The notes under the pieces were generated by a model, which was not told the DNA's origin, searched no databases, and saw only the letters and a program-made list of their open reading frames with translations. Made by a program: the position numbers and the translations under genes. A stretch of 51,682 nucleotides of DNA from Bacillota bacterium (GTDB taxonomy: Bacteria > Bacillota > Clostridia > Oscillospirales > Oscillospiraceae), in the NCBI GenBank assembly GCA_028719885.1, contig JAQYLT010000047.1:1-51682 (forward strand), written 5' to 3'. Positions 17,726 through 26,575 of this stretch are shown in pieces. Each line of letters begins with the position of its first letter. Positions within the stretch are counted from its first letter, which is position 1.

Positions 17726-19024
17726 TCATCCTACCGCCTGGGGGGCCTCCGACAGCGGTGCCTCGGTGGCTTCCGCTGGCTCGGAGGTCATGGTGCCCAG
17801 GGGCATCACACTGGCGGAAACGCTGTCGGACCTGAAAATGCCCACATCCCGGAAGCCATCGGTAAACACGGCCCGCACCGGGAAGGTGGCGGTGCCCACC
17901 TCGGCATTGGTGAAGTCCACCACGATCATCACATCCTCGTCGGTGAGGGCTGCAATCTGGGCAGAGGGTCCCCGAAGCTTTACGGTGAGCTCCTGGGTAA
18001 TCAGCTCCACCTCCAGCCCCTCGGGCACATTCACCACATTGATCTGCCGGATCAGAAAGTCCTTGGTGCCCAGTCCGGTCAGCCGGATGTCGGCGGTTAC
18101 CTCCGCCACGCCGGTGAGGTTGGTGATGCCCTCGTCCAGGGGGATGGTAAAGGTCTTCACGGTATCCTCCGAAATCTCCGTCAGGTCGATGGTGCCCACC
18201 ACCAGCTGATCGCCCATCAGCTCCAGGGCCGCCTCGCTGCCGGAAATCCGAATCTTATCCATGCTCAGGGTGATCTGGGCGTTCTCCGCCTTGGCGCCGC
18301 CGCCCTCCACCAGCTGATAAACCAGCTGCACATCCTTGACCCGCTGAATCTTTACCTCCAGATGGATTTGCTCCGCGTTGGTGGTGATCAGTCCGGCATC
18401 CACCGGCTCTCCGGCGGCGTTGCACAGGGTATAGGTGCAGTCCCAGCTGATAGACTCCCGCTGGTCCGTCAAGTCCACCTCGATGACGGCCTTTTCAATC
18501 TGGTCCGCCACGGACTGAGGACCGGTGAGCTGAATGGTGGGATATTCCAGCACCGCATTGTCCCGGTCGGCGATGAAGCCCTCGGGGGCGGAGCCAATCC
18601 ACTTCAGCTCCACGGGGATGGCTTTGGAAACCCGCCGCTCCACGTTCAGATAGATTCTGCCGGGGGTTTTGGATTCGATGACAAAGGCGTTGCTGGCCAC
18701 GTTGCCGGGGAAGGAGGTGGTATAGGAAATGGGAATCTGGGTCCCCGGCTCATAGATGGCGGACAGGTCCGCCTTCAATGTAATGTTGCTCTGGTCCACC
18801 TTGGACAGGTCGCTCCGGTTGCCGGAAAGCACCAGGGTCGCCGTGGTGGAGGACTGGTAAGTAATCATCAGCCCCCGCTCGGTGAGCACGGATTCGTTGG
18901 CCAGCACCACGGGGATGTTGTAGTAGGTCTCCTTGGAGCCGGGGCTGACGGTGGTAATCACATAGAGCCATAGGGCCGTGGCAATGAAAATGGACAGGGC
19001 AACGGAAATCAGTTTATTTTTCAT
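17726..19024 (-). CDS. cdaR: YbbR-domain regulator of diadenylate cyclase (CdaR)
   Basis: 432 residues from ATG at 19024 (MKNKLISVALSIFIATALWL), with one N-terminal transmembrane helix and an extracytoplasmic part made of about four YbbR-like repeats. Repeat signatures such as AIPVELKWIGSAPEGF and VPEGLEVELITQELTVKLRG are visible. CdaR binds CdaA and modulates c-di-AMP production at the membrane. The start overlaps the cdaA stop by 11 bases, which marks the correct start; an upstream in-frame extension only reads cdaA out of frame. The Ala/Glu/Pro-rich C-terminus looks unstructured. Confidence 0.93.
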   Translation of the reverse strand: MKNKLISVALSIFIATALWLYVITTVSPGSKETYYNIPVVLANESVLTERGLMITYQSSTTATLVLSGNRSDLSKVDQSNITLKADLSAIYEPGTQIPISYTTSFPGNVASNAFVIESKTPGRIYLNVERRVSKAIPVELKWIGSAPEGFIADRDNAVLEYPTIQLTGPQSVADQIEKAVIEVDLTDQRESISWDCTYTLCNAAGEPVDAGLITTNAEQIHLEVKIQRVKDVQLVYQLVEGGGAKAENAQITLSMDKIRISGSEAALELMGDQLVVGTIDLTEISEDTVKTFTIPLDEGITNLTGVAEVTADIRLTGLGTKDFLIRQINVVNVPEGLEVELITQELTVKLRGPSAQIAALTDEDVMIVVDFTNAEVGTATFPVRAVFTDGFRDVGIFRSDSVSASVMPLGTMTSEPAEATEAPLSEAPQAVG

Positions 19025-19886
19025 TGCTGTCCTTCCTTTCCAGCCCCCGGAGCCGCTTGACCAGCCGGGCAGTGATTTTATTTTCTTCCTCCGCCTCTTG
19101 GTCGGCGCAGAGCTCGTTATACAGCAGCCGCTCCAGGGTCTGAGGCGCCAGATGCCGCTTGAGCATGCCGTCCACCGCCACGGAGATGGTGCCGGTTTCC
19201 TCGGACACAATGACCACCACCGCGTCGGAGGCCTCGCTCATGCCCACACCGGCCCGGTGCCGGGTGCCCAGGTCCGCGCTGAGGTGGCTGCTGTCGGACA
19301 GGGGCAGCACGCACCCCGCGGCGGCGATCTTCCCGTCCCGGATGATCATGGCCCCGTCGTGGAGAGAGGCCTTGGGGAAGAAGATGTTGCGAATCAGCTG
19401 CTCGGACACGATGCCGTCGATGAGGCTGCCGGTTTTAAAGTATTCCTCCAGCCGGTTATCCCGGGCAAAGACGATCAGCGCACCCACCCGCTCCCGGCTC
19501 ATCACCTCGCAGGCGGCCACGGTTTGAGAGATCACATTGTCCATCTCCGCGGCGGGCTTTCCGGCGCCGAAAAAGCCCCGCAGCCGCACGGTGCTGCCCA
19601 GGTGATCCAGCATCCGCCGCAGCTCCGGCTGGAAGAGGATCACCACGGCTAAGAGGCCCACGGACATGAGCTGGTTGAGCAGGAAATTAATGGTATAAAG
19701 ATGCAGCAGCCCCGTAATGGCCGACAGCACCACCATGGCGGCCACGGCGCCGGCGATCCGCATGGTGCTGGGGGATTTGAACAGGGGTATCAGCTTATAA
19801 ATCAGGAAAGCCACCAGAGCGATATCCAGATAGTCCGACCACTGCATTCCGCCCAGCTGCTGCAGCAGCGATTTGATCAGTTCCAT
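19014..19886 (-). CDS. cdaA: Diadenylate cyclase CdaA (DAC domain)
   Basis: 290 residues. Three N-terminal transmembrane helices (within about 15-85) are followed by the cytoplasmic DAC domain, with the catalytic LHDGAMII motif (DGA) and GTRHRAGVGMSE (RHR) intact. It joins two ATP molecules to form c-di-AMP, which controls potassium transport, turgor and wall synthesis. I chose ATG at 19886, preceded by AAAGGATG. The cdaA-cdaR pair is standard in Firmicutes; glmM, often third, is not here. A consensus-like promoter lies at 19974-20002. Confidence 0.96.
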   Translation of the reverse strand: MELIKSLLQQLGGMQWSDYLDIALVAFLIYKLIPLFKSPSTMRIAGAVAAMVVLSAITGLLHLYTINFLLNQLMSVGLLAVVILFQPELRRMLDHLGSTVRLRGFFGAGKPAAEMDNVISQTVAACEVMSRERVGALIVFARDNRLEEYFKTGSLIDGIVSEQLIRNIFFPKASLHDGAMIIRDGKIAAAGCVLPLSDSSHLSADLGTRHRAGVGMSEASDAVVVIVSEETGTISVAVDGMLKRHLAPQTLERLLYNELCADQEAEEENKITARLVKRLRGLERKDSNEK

Positions 19887-19973
19887 GAAGTTACATCCTT
19901 TGTCGCAACGGCAAAAATCCGCCGAAAATTCAGGCTTTCCGCCACAAGCGCACACTTGCCTAGTATCTTTTCT

Positions 19974-20002
19974 ATTATAGCGGAAATTATAATTGATGGC
20001 AA
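19974..20002 (-). promoter_or_regulatory. Sigma-70/A-type promoter for cdaA-cdaR
   Basis: On the minus strand, TTGCCA (19997-20002), a 17-base spacer and a perfect TATAAT (19974-19979) lie about 90 bases upstream of the cdaA start. Confidence 0.75.
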
Positions 20003-20026
20003 TAGAAAATCTGCATAAAATTTTTA

Positions 20027-21139
20027 TTAAGAGGTGCCCCCGGCTCCGGTGAGACGGCGGGCAGCATGGAGGAAAGCATCGGTCTGGCTGTCGGCAGCAT
20101 CCGGGCCGAAGCTGACACGCACCGTGCCGGTTTCCAGGGTCCCGGCGCTTTCGTGGGCCAATGGGGCGCAGTGGAGCCCCGCCCGCACCCCAAAGCCCAG
20201 CTTCGCCAATTTCTCCGCCGCCTCCTGGCAGTCAAAGGGAGGCAGGAAGGACACCGTTCCCGCCTGGTGCTCCCCGGAAAACACATGGAAGCCCAGCCGT
20301 TCCAGCCCCCGGGCGCATCGCTCCGCCTGCCGGTGCTCGGCCCGGCGGATGGCGCCGCCATAGCGCAGCACGTGCCTCATCCCCGCCGTCAGGCCCGCCG
20401 CACCGGGGACATTCATGGTGCCCGCCTCCAGCCGCTCCGGCAGCAGATCCGGCATATCATGGCGGATGGATTCACTGCCCGTGCCGCCGAAGAGCAGGGG
20501 CGCCGTCTGCCCGGCACACAGCAGCAGTCCGGTGCCCTGGGGGCCCAGCAGTCCCTTGTGGCCGGGCATGGCAATGAACGCCGCCCCCAGCTTTTTCAGC
20601 TTCACCGGCAGGCTCCCAGCCGACTGGGCCGCATCCAGAATAAAGGGCACCCCATGGCTTTGACACATTGCCGCCAGCTGCTCCACCGGCAGCGCATAGC
20701 CAAACACATTGGAAACATGGGTAAATACCGCCGCCTCCACCCCGGAGGCCAGGGCCTTTTCAAATTCCTCCAGGGTATTGTCCCAGTCAAAGAGCCGCCG
20801 CCCCGCCACGGTGATTTCCGCCCCCATGGCATACAGCGGGCGCACCACCGCGTTGTGCTCAAAGCCGGACACCACCACCCGGCCCCCGGGCTTTACCAGG
20901 CTGCGGATGGCAATGTTCAGTCCGTGGGTGCAGTTGGAGGTGAGCACCACCTGCTCCGGCTTACAGTCGAACAGCTTCCCCGCCGTCTCCCGGCAGACAT
21001 ACACCGTTTCCGCCGCTGCCTCCGCCGCCGGATAGCCGCCCCGGCCGGGATTGGCGCAGCGTTCCATGGCCTGAAGCACCGCCCGGCGGACCGCCGGGGG
21101 CTTATGGAAGGAGGTGGCGCCGTAATCCAGGTAAATCAT
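20027..21139 (-). CDS. Class V aminotransferase-fold PLP enzyme, cysteine desulfurase-like
   Basis: 370 residues starting MIYLDYGATSFHKPP, the usual cysteine-desulfurase/class V opening. The PLP lysine lies in MPGHKGLLGPQGTG, and a candidate active-site cysteine in RAGLHCAPLAHESAG, as in SufS/CsdA-type enzymes. The likely reaction is removal of sulfur (or selenium) from cysteine/selenocysteine; a selenocysteine lyase or aminotransferase role is possible. The start overlaps the upstream DUF3343 gene by four bases, so the proteins are co-translated. No iron-sulfur scaffold gene is adjacent, which argues against a housekeeping Isc/Suf role. Confidence 0.82.
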   Translation of the reverse strand: MIYLDYGATSFHKPPAVRRAVLQAMERCANPGRGGYPAAEAAAETVYVCRETAGKLFDCKPEQVVLTSNCTHGLNIAIRSLVKPGGRVVVSGFEHNAVVRPLYAMGAEITVAGRRLFDWDNTLEEFEKALASGVEAAVFTHVSNVFGYALPVEQLAAMCQSHGVPFILDAAQSAGSLPVKLKKLGAAFIAMPGHKGLLGPQGTGLLLCAGQTAPLLFGGTGSESIRHDMPDLLPERLEAGTMNVPGAAGLTAGMRHVLRYGGAIRRAEHRQAERCARGLERLGFHVFSGEHQAGTVSFLPPFDCQEAAEKLAKLGFGVRAGLHCAPLAHESAGTLETGTVRVSFGPDAADSQTDAFLHAARRLTGAGGTS

Positions 21140-21399
21140 AATGTGATTTCCTCCAGGCTGCCGTCCTCCCGCCGCAGGTAAACCTTTCGCATGGGCAGCT
21201 GCTCTCCCCTCAGCAGGGTAACCGCCCGTTCAATATTGTCCGTTTGCAGCCGCAGACTGTAGCCGCAGCCCTGTTCCTCCATCCATCGCGGTGTCCGCTT
21301 CAGGCTGCACCGCTCCCCTGCCCGATTCAGCAGCCGCTCCCCCCGCTGAGCATAGGTGACGGAGCGAAACGTAATCAGATAGACATTCCTTCCATTCAT
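21136..21399 (-). CDS. DUF3343 (putative Se/S carrier-like) protein
   Basis: 87 residues from ATG at 21399, preceded by GGGAGG at eight bases. The short alpha/beta protein contains MEEQGCGYSLRL, the Cys-Gly-Tyr motif typical of DUF3343 proteins, and ends in KVYLRREDGSLEEITL. The family is annotated as a putative sulfur/selenium carrier and is often found with YedF or cysteine desulfurases; here it is coupled by a four-base overlap to such an enzyme. The likely role is to accept persulfide or perselenide, but that is inference. An in-frame extension upstream has no ribosome binding site. Confidence 0.75.
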   Translation of the reverse strand: MNGRNVYLITFRSVTYAQRGERLLNRAGERCSLKRTPRWMEEQGCGYSLRLQTDNIERAVTLLRGEQLPMRKVYLRREDGSLEEITL

Positions 21400-21465
21400 A
21401 CGACAAAACCTCCCGGAACATTCTATGATTCGGATCGGGAGGATGTGCCCCAGGCAAGGCCGCTC

Positions 21466-21494
21466 TTGCAATTTTTGCCTGAATGTGGTATCAT
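21466..21494 (+). promoter_or_regulatory. Promoter for the VanY-type gene
   Basis: TTGCAA (21466-21471), a 17-base spacer and TATCAT (21489-21494) lie about 49 bases upstream of the ATG at 21543. Confidence 0.65.
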
Positions 21495-21542
21495 GGTCTG
21501 GAATTATGCGAAAATGCAAAATAAAAGAAGTAGGCGAACTGG

Positions 21543-22880
21543 ATGAAATCAAGAAACCGTGCCCTGCTGCTGGTGTTCCTGGTGGCCGTTCTCTCCATTT
21601 TGGCGGCCCTGGGAATCCTGTGGTACTACACCGCGAACATGGACCGCAGCGGCTGGGTGCAGCAAAACGGATATTATTACTATTTGGATGAAAAAGGCGA
21701 GCCCACCTCCGGCTGGCTGGAGGACGGGGGCAACCGCTATTATTTCGGCATCAACAGTGCCATGGTCACCGGCTGGCAGGACATCGGCGGCATTCACTAC
21801 TATTTCAGCTCCGACGGCGTGATGCAGACCGGCTGGCAGGACTTTGATGGCGTGCTCCGCTATTTCCACGAAAGCGGCATCCCCGCCCAGGGCTGGGAAT
21901 ATGTGGATGGTCAGCGCCGCTACTTCCTGGAAGACGGCCTGCTGGCTACCGGCTGGCAGCAAATCGACGGAATGCGCTGCTATCTGTCCCAGGAGGGAAC
22001 TCCGGTGAGCGGCTGGTTGGAAAATCAGGAGGGCCGCTTCTACCTGGATGAAAATGGCACCCCCATCGGCGGCCTTGCCCAGCTGGAGGGGAAAACCTAT
22101 TATTTTTACCAGGGCAGCGGGCTCATGGCCCAGGGGCTTGTGGATTTGGAGGACGGCCGCTACTTCTTCGGCGAGGACGGCGTGATGCAGACCGGCTGGC
22201 AGCAAATCGGCGAGGACACCTTCTATTTCGATGAATCCGGCGCCATGCACATCGGCTGGCTCCAGGAGGACGAATACAGCTACTATTTCCTGGAGGATGG
22301 CTCCATGGCCGTCTCCCCCACGGTAATCGACGGGGAGACCTGCTTCTTCACCCCCACGGGCATCTATGTGCTTCTGGTGAACTATCAATATGGTATGCCG
22401 GAGAACCGGCAGCCCGAGCTGGTGCGCTACGGCGAATGGGCCCGGGTGGCCAAGGTGGCGGAGCAGCAGCTGCGGCAGATGATTCTGGACTGCCGGGCCA
22501 CCGGCATTGAATGCTGGCTCAACTGCGGCTACCGCAGCCAGGATCAGCAGCAGACCATTCTGGACGAGCGAATCGAAGAATATCAGCAGGACGGAATGAG
22601 CTATGAGCAGGCCCGGGCAAAGGCATTGGAAACCGTGGCGCTGCCCGGCTACAGCGAGCACGAAACCGGCCTGGCCATGGACATTGTATGCTCCGTCACC
22701 CCCACCTGGCTCCACGAGCACTGCTGGGAGTATGGCTTTATCCTCCGCTATCCGGAAAACAAAAGCCACATCACCGGCATCTCCTATGAGCACTGGCACT
22801 ACCGCTATGTGGGCACCAAGGTGTCCATGGCGCTGAAAGACTCTGGGCTCTGCCTGGAGGAATATGTGGGCGCCGCGTGA
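21543..22880 (+). CDS. Cell-wall-binding D-alanyl-D-alanine carboxypeptidase (VanY family)
   Basis: 445 residues. N-terminal signal/anchor helix (about 7-28), then about ten 20-residue cell-wall-binding (choline/glucan-binding type) repeats of the form GW-x-DG-x-YYF over roughly 35-275, then a VanY peptidase domain (about 295-435). Zinc ligands are visible as SEHETGLAMD (His373, Asp380) and HWHYRYVG (His417/His419). The enzyme should trim the terminal D-Ala from peptidoglycan pentapeptides while held on the wall by its repeats. It is not accompanied by vanHAX or a vanRS pair, so resistance is not implied. It opens a plus-strand run of envelope and peptide-handling genes. Confidence 0.92.
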   Translation: MKSRNRALLLVFLVAVLSILAALGILWYYTANMDRSGWVQQNGYYYYLDEKGEPTSGWLEDGGNRYYFGINSAMVTGWQDIGGIHYYFSSDGVMQTGWQDFDGVLRYFHESGIPAQGWEYVDGQRRYFLEDGLLATGWQQIDGMRCYLSQEGTPVSGWLENQEGRFYLDENGTPIGGLAQLEGKTYYFYQGSGLMAQGLVDLEDGRYFFGEDGVMQTGWQQIGEDTFYFDESGAMHIGWLQEDEYSYYFLEDGSMAVSPTVIDGETCFFTPTGIYVLLVNYQYGMPENRQPELVRYGEWARVAKVAEQQLRQMILDCRATGIECWLNCGYRSQDQQQTILDERIEEYQQDGMSYEQARAKALETVALPGYSEHETGLAMDIVCSVTPTWLHEHCWEYGFILRYPENKSHITGISYEHWHYRYVGTKVSMALKDSGLCLEEYVGAA

Positions 22881-22931
22881 CCCGAATCCATCCGCAACAA
22901 ATTTCCCACCGTTACACTGAGGTAAATGCTT

Positions 22932-25022
22932 ATGGCACACAAATCTTCCGGCGGCTCCAAGAGCGCCCTCACCAGCACGCTTTTGCTCTGCCTGCTGACC
23001 CTGGTCCTTACTTTTGCTCTGGGCCTGTCCGTCGTCTATCGCATGAAGTACCCCCCCACCCCAAAGGAGGAGGTGCTGGCGCCCCTGCCCACCACACCGG
23101 CAAAGGTCTGGCCGGAGCCCGTGGTGGTGGCCGATGGGCAGCCCGGCAGCCTGCTCTGCCTGGACAGCTACACCGCGCTCCCGGAAGCCTCCAAGAGCGG
23201 GGCCAAGCGGACGGTAGCCACCCTAGGGGAGGCGGAGCTCACCGGCGGCGAACTGCAAATCTACTATCTCAACGCCATTGCCACCTACCTGCGCTCCGGA
23301 AGCGAGGAGGTGCCGGACCTGTCCCAGCCCTTAGAACAGCAGCTTTGCCCTCTGGGAGAGGGAAACCTGTCCTGGCAGCACTATTTTTTGCAGCAGGCTC
23401 TGGACACCTGGCAGACGGAAACCCTGCTGCTCCAGGCAGCCCAGGAGCCCCGCTACATCCAGGAGGAGGCCTTCAAGCCCAACGAAACCGACGACCTCCA
23501 CGGAAAATATGTGGCGGAGGATCTGCCGGTGAATGATTTTCTCTATGGCGACCAGGACTGCTACACCCCCAACTCCATGCACCAGGCATATCTGGACGGC
23601 TTGAAAGAGCAGATGGACGCCCTGGCCAAGGAGCTGGGCTTTGCCGATCTGGCGGATTACGCCAAAACCGTTCTCGGCTCCGGCGTCAGCGCGCAGGCCC
23701 TGGTAGAGGCCGCCCAGCGGTACAACACCGCCTACATGTTCTTCACCGAGGAAAGCTACGACATTACCATCACCGATGAGGATATCGACAAATATCTCAA
23801 GGCCAACGCCAAGAAGCTGGTGGATGTGGGCCCGGACACCGTGGACATGCGCCACATGCTGCTGATTCCCGCCGGGGCCAAAGTGGCCAAGGACGGCACC
23901 GTCAAGGCCACCAAGGACCAATGGGCGGACTGTGAAAAGCAGGCCCAGGAAATTCTGCAAAGCTGGAAGCAGGACTATCTCAACGGTGTCATGGGCAAGG
24001 AGGCCAATTTTGCCCGGCTGGCCAACCAGATGTCCGCCGACGGCGGCTCCAAGCTCAACGGCGGACTGTATCAGAACATTCAGCCCGGCCAGCTCATTGA
24101 TGCTCTGGACGAATGGTGCTTCGACGAGGCCCGCCAGCTGGGAGACACCGCCATCATCCGCTCTGCGCTGGGCGATCACATCGTCTTTTTCTCCGGCTGG
24201 AATGATTCCCTCCGGGAGGCCGCCCGGCAGGCGCTGACCCAGAGCAAGGAGCTGGAGCGCTGGCAGAAGCTGAAAGCGGAGAATCCCCTGAAGGTCAACT
24301 ACAGCGCCATTCAGCTCTGGGCGGACTGCCGGGAGGAAACGGTGTTGCCGGTGGATGTGCTCTATCCGGACATTGCCCACGAGCGCTTCCCCGAGGCCAT
24401 CGTCTATTTCCAGCAGGACTACATGTATACCCCCTACGGCGGCTCCTATGTGGGCCGGGGGGGCTGCGGCATCACCACCATGGCCATGCTGGCCACCTAC
24501 ATGACCGACAGCATCTACACCCCCGCCATGCTGGCAGAGCGCTACCCGGAGTACCACGATGCCAGCGGCACCCGGGGAGAGCTGTTCCGCTATGTGCCCG
24601 CAGAGCTGGGCTTTTTCCTGGAGGACACCACCGCCCAGATCGGCGAGGTGATCGCTGCGCTGAAAAACGGTCAGCGGGTGGTAAGCCTGCAGCACCTGGG
24701 CCACTTCACCAGCGGCGGACACTATCTGCTGCTCCAGCAGTACTACGAAGAGTCGGACACCTTCCAGGTCCGGGACTCCAATATCTATAACTACGGCCGT
24801 CTCTCCGGGCACAAGGTGGACTATTTCACCCGGGCGGACATTCTCTCCGGCAGCGCCACCTTCTACATCATGCAGAATAAGATCACCCGCATTCCCGCCT
24901 GCTGCCGCTGCGGCAGCCAGAGCCAGCCCGGGAAGCTGCTGCAGCAGGACTATCTCTGCCCCAAATGCGATGCCGCCCTCAGCCGCCGGAACAGCTTCCT
25001 GGCGCTGATGGGACAGCCCTAA
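22932..25022 (+). CDS. Anchored parvulin-like foldase / C39-family peptidase fusion with C-terminal zinc ribbon
   Basis: 696 residues. Signal anchor (about 14-38). A SurA/PrsA-like chaperone region with a parvulin-type core lies at about 270-430 (MRHMLLIPAGAKVA, LNGGLYQNIQPGQLIDALDE and IVFFSGWN). Next is a C39-like cysteine protease domain (about 485-650) with Cys512 in GRGGCGITT, His597 in SGGHYLLLQ and Asp615 in VRDSN. A zinc ribbon with two CxxC pairs (CRCGS, CPKCD) ends the protein. It is predicted outside the cell, yet ends in a motif usual for cytoplasmic proteins. The role may be folding plus processing of exported peptides; the substrate is unknown. ATG at 22932 is favoured over 22926 by its nine-base distance from GAGG. 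Confidence 0.75.
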   Translation: MAHKSSGGSKSALTSTLLLCLLTLVLTFALGLSVVYRMKYPPTPKEEVLAPLPTTPAKVWPEPVVVADGQPGSLLCLDSYTALPEASKSGAKRTVATLGEAELTGGELQIYYLNAIATYLRSGSEEVPDLSQPLEQQLCPLGEGNLSWQHYFLQQALDTWQTETLLLQAAQEPRYIQEEAFKPNETDDLHGKYVAEDLPVNDFLYGDQDCYTPNSMHQAYLDGLKEQMDALAKELGFADLADYAKTVLGSGVSAQALVEAAQRYNTAYMFFTEESYDITITDEDIDKYLKANAKKLVDVGPDTVDMRHMLLIPAGAKVAKDGTVKATKDQWADCEKQAQEILQSWKQDYLNGVMGKEANFARLANQMSADGGSKLNGGLYQNIQPGQLIDALDEWCFDEARQLGDTAIIRSALGDHIVFFSGWNDSLREAARQALTQSKELERWQKLKAENPLKVNYSAIQLWADCREETVLPVDVLYPDIAHERFPEAIVYFQQDYMYTPYGGSYVGRGGCGITTMAMLATYMTDSIYTPAMLAERYPEYHDASGTRGELFRYVPAELGFFLEDTTAQIGEVIAALKNGQRVVSLQHLGHFTSGGHYLLLQQYYEESDTFQVRDSNIYNYGRLSGHKVDYFTRADILSGSATFYIMQNKITRIPACCRCGSQSQPGKLLQQDYLCPKCDAALSRRNSFLALMGQP

Positions 25023-25033
25023 GGAGGCAGCCT

Positions 25034-25813
25034 ATGATTGAAAAAAGAGACTTTCTCTACTCCCCCAAGGGGGAAAACCGCACCCTGCACATCTATCTTC
25101 CCAGAAGCTACGATACATCGGAGCAGCGGTATCCGGTGATGTATTTCTTCGACGGTCACAACCTCTACCACGATCAGGACGCCACCTACGGCAAATCCTG
25201 GGGCCTGGAAGCCTTCCTGGACCGGTGGAGCAAGGACATGATCGTGGTGGGTCTGGAATGCAGCCACCGGGGAAATGACCGGCTGGACGAATACAGCCCC
25301 TATACCTTCCCCATGGGGCACTGGGGCATGGTGCACGGCATGGGAAACGAGACAATGGACTGGATCGTGAGCCAGGTCAAGCCCATGATCGACCGGGAAT
25401 ACCGCACCTATCCATTCCGGGAGGCCACGGGCATCGCCGGCTCCAGCATGGGCGGGCTCATGAGCCTGTATGCCGCCGCTGCCTACAATCGCTTTTTCTC
25501 CAAGGCCGCCTGCCTGTCCAGCGCCATCACCCCCTGCTTTGCCCAAGTGGCCCGGGAGATCCTGGCCCACCGGCTGAACGCGGACACCCGGGTATACCTC
25601 TCCTGGGGCACCGAGGAAGCGGGCGGCACCAACGACGACCCCCAGCGGGATTATGACAGCCACACCGCCCGGTGCAACCTGGCCATAGAAGCCCTGCTGC
25701 GGCAGCAAAATGTATCCACCAGGCTCTACTGCCAGCGCTTCGGCCAACACTGCGAGGCCGACTGGGAAAAGCAGGTGCCCGTCTTTATGAATTACCTCTG
25801 GCTGGAGGGATAA
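25034..25813 (+). CDS. Putative esterase of the esterase D / Fes-like alpha/beta hydrolase family
   Basis: 259 residues starting MIEKRDFLYSPKGENR, with AAGGAGG seven bases before the ATG. Alpha/beta hydrolase with VMYFFDGHNLYHD (oxyanion side) and the nucleophile elbow GSSMGG (Ser138). A late His occurs in QRFGQHCEADWE. No signal peptide, so it is cytoplasmic. The family includes carbohydrate esterases, siderophore esterases and S-formylglutathione hydrolases; sequence alone does not settle the substrate. Its start lies 11 bases after the preceding stop, so it is probably co-transcribed with the peptidase fusion gene. Confidence 0.8.
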   Translation: MIEKRDFLYSPKGENRTLHIYLPRSYDTSEQRYPVMYFFDGHNLYHDQDATYGKSWGLEAFLDRWSKDMIVVGLECSHRGNDRLDEYSPYTFPMGHWGMVHGMGNETMDWIVSQVKPMIDREYRTYPFREATGIAGSSMGGLMSLYAAAAYNRFFSKAACLSSAITPCFAQVAREILAHRLNADTRVYLSWGTEEAGGTNDDPQRDYDSHTARCNLAIEALLRQQNVSTRLYCQRFGQHCEADWEKQVPVFMNYLWLEG

Positions 25814-25833
25814 ACGACCAAGGAGGCATTCTC

Positions 25834-26559
25834 TTGAAAGCCTACAAAAACTACTTATTCGACCTCTACGGCACCCTGGTGGACATCCACACCAACGAGG
25901 AATCCCCTGCTTTCTGGAAGAACGTCAGCCGTCTTTTGGGTATGCAGGGGGTGGACAGAAGCCCCCAGGAGCTGAAAGAGCGGTACCAAAAGGAGATTGC
26001 ACGGCAGGAATCACAGCTTCGCGCCCGGCTGCCAGAGGGCGCGGAGCCGGAGGTGGACCTGGCGGTGGTGTTCCGCAGCTTCTTTGAAGACACCGGCGCT
26101 GCGGTGGATGACCGGGGCGTTGCGGACTTCGCCCGGACCTTTCGGCTGCTGTCCATCCGGCGGCTGAAGCTCTTCCCCGGGGTGCTGGGGATGCTGGAGT
26201 ATCTCCACCGGCAGGGCAAGAACGTGTATTTGCTCTCCAACGCCCAGGCCCTGTTCACCCGGCCGGAGCTGACGCTGCTGGGGCTGGACACCCGGCTGGA
26301 CGGCGGCATTCTCTCCAGCGAGGTGGGCCGGAAGAAGCCCGACCCGGCGTTTTTCCAGATGATTCTGGACAAATACAGCCTGGATCCCGCAGAAACCGCC
26401 ATGGTAGGCAACGATGATCTCTGCGACTGCTGGGGCGCGGCCAGGGCCGGGCTGGACAGCTTCTATGTCAATACCGCCCAGTCCCCGGAGCTGCTGAACC
26501 CACTGCCGGAAAACTGCACCGGGCTGTCCAAAATCGCCGATTTGATCTACACTGTATAA
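25834..26559 (+). CDS. HAD-superfamily hydrolase (subfamily IA, YjjG-like)
   Basis: 241 residues from a TTG start at 25834, chosen because AGGAGG lies seven bases upstream and the protein then begins at the usual point (LKAYKNYLFDLYGT). Nucleophile Asp10 is in FDLYGT; motif III lysine is in GRKKPDPAFF, and motif IV is MVGNDDLCDCWGA. The replacement of the second motif I Asp by Tyr12 (DxYGT) is normal for haloacid-dehalogenase types but less so for phosphatases, so it may act on a nucleotide or a halo/phospho acid. It is 20 bases after the esterase gene. Confidence 0.8.
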   Translation: MKAYKNYLFDLYGTLVDIHTNEESPAFWKNVSRLLGMQGVDRSPQELKERYQKEIARQESQLRARLPEGAEPEVDLAVVFRSFFEDTGAAVDDRGVADFARTFRLLSIRRLKLFPGVLGMLEYLHRQGKNVYLLSNAQALFTRPELTLLGLDTRLDGGILSSEVGRKKPDPAFFQMILDKYSLDPAETAMVGNDDLCDCWGAARAGLDSFYVNTAQSPELLNPLPENCTGLSKIADLIYTV

Positions 26560-26575
26560 AAAAGGAGCAGTTGTT

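Noticed and set aside
21543..22880. Glycopeptide resistance locus
   Set aside because: Only a VanY-type carboxypeptidase is present; there is no vanH, vanA/B, vanX or two-component system.
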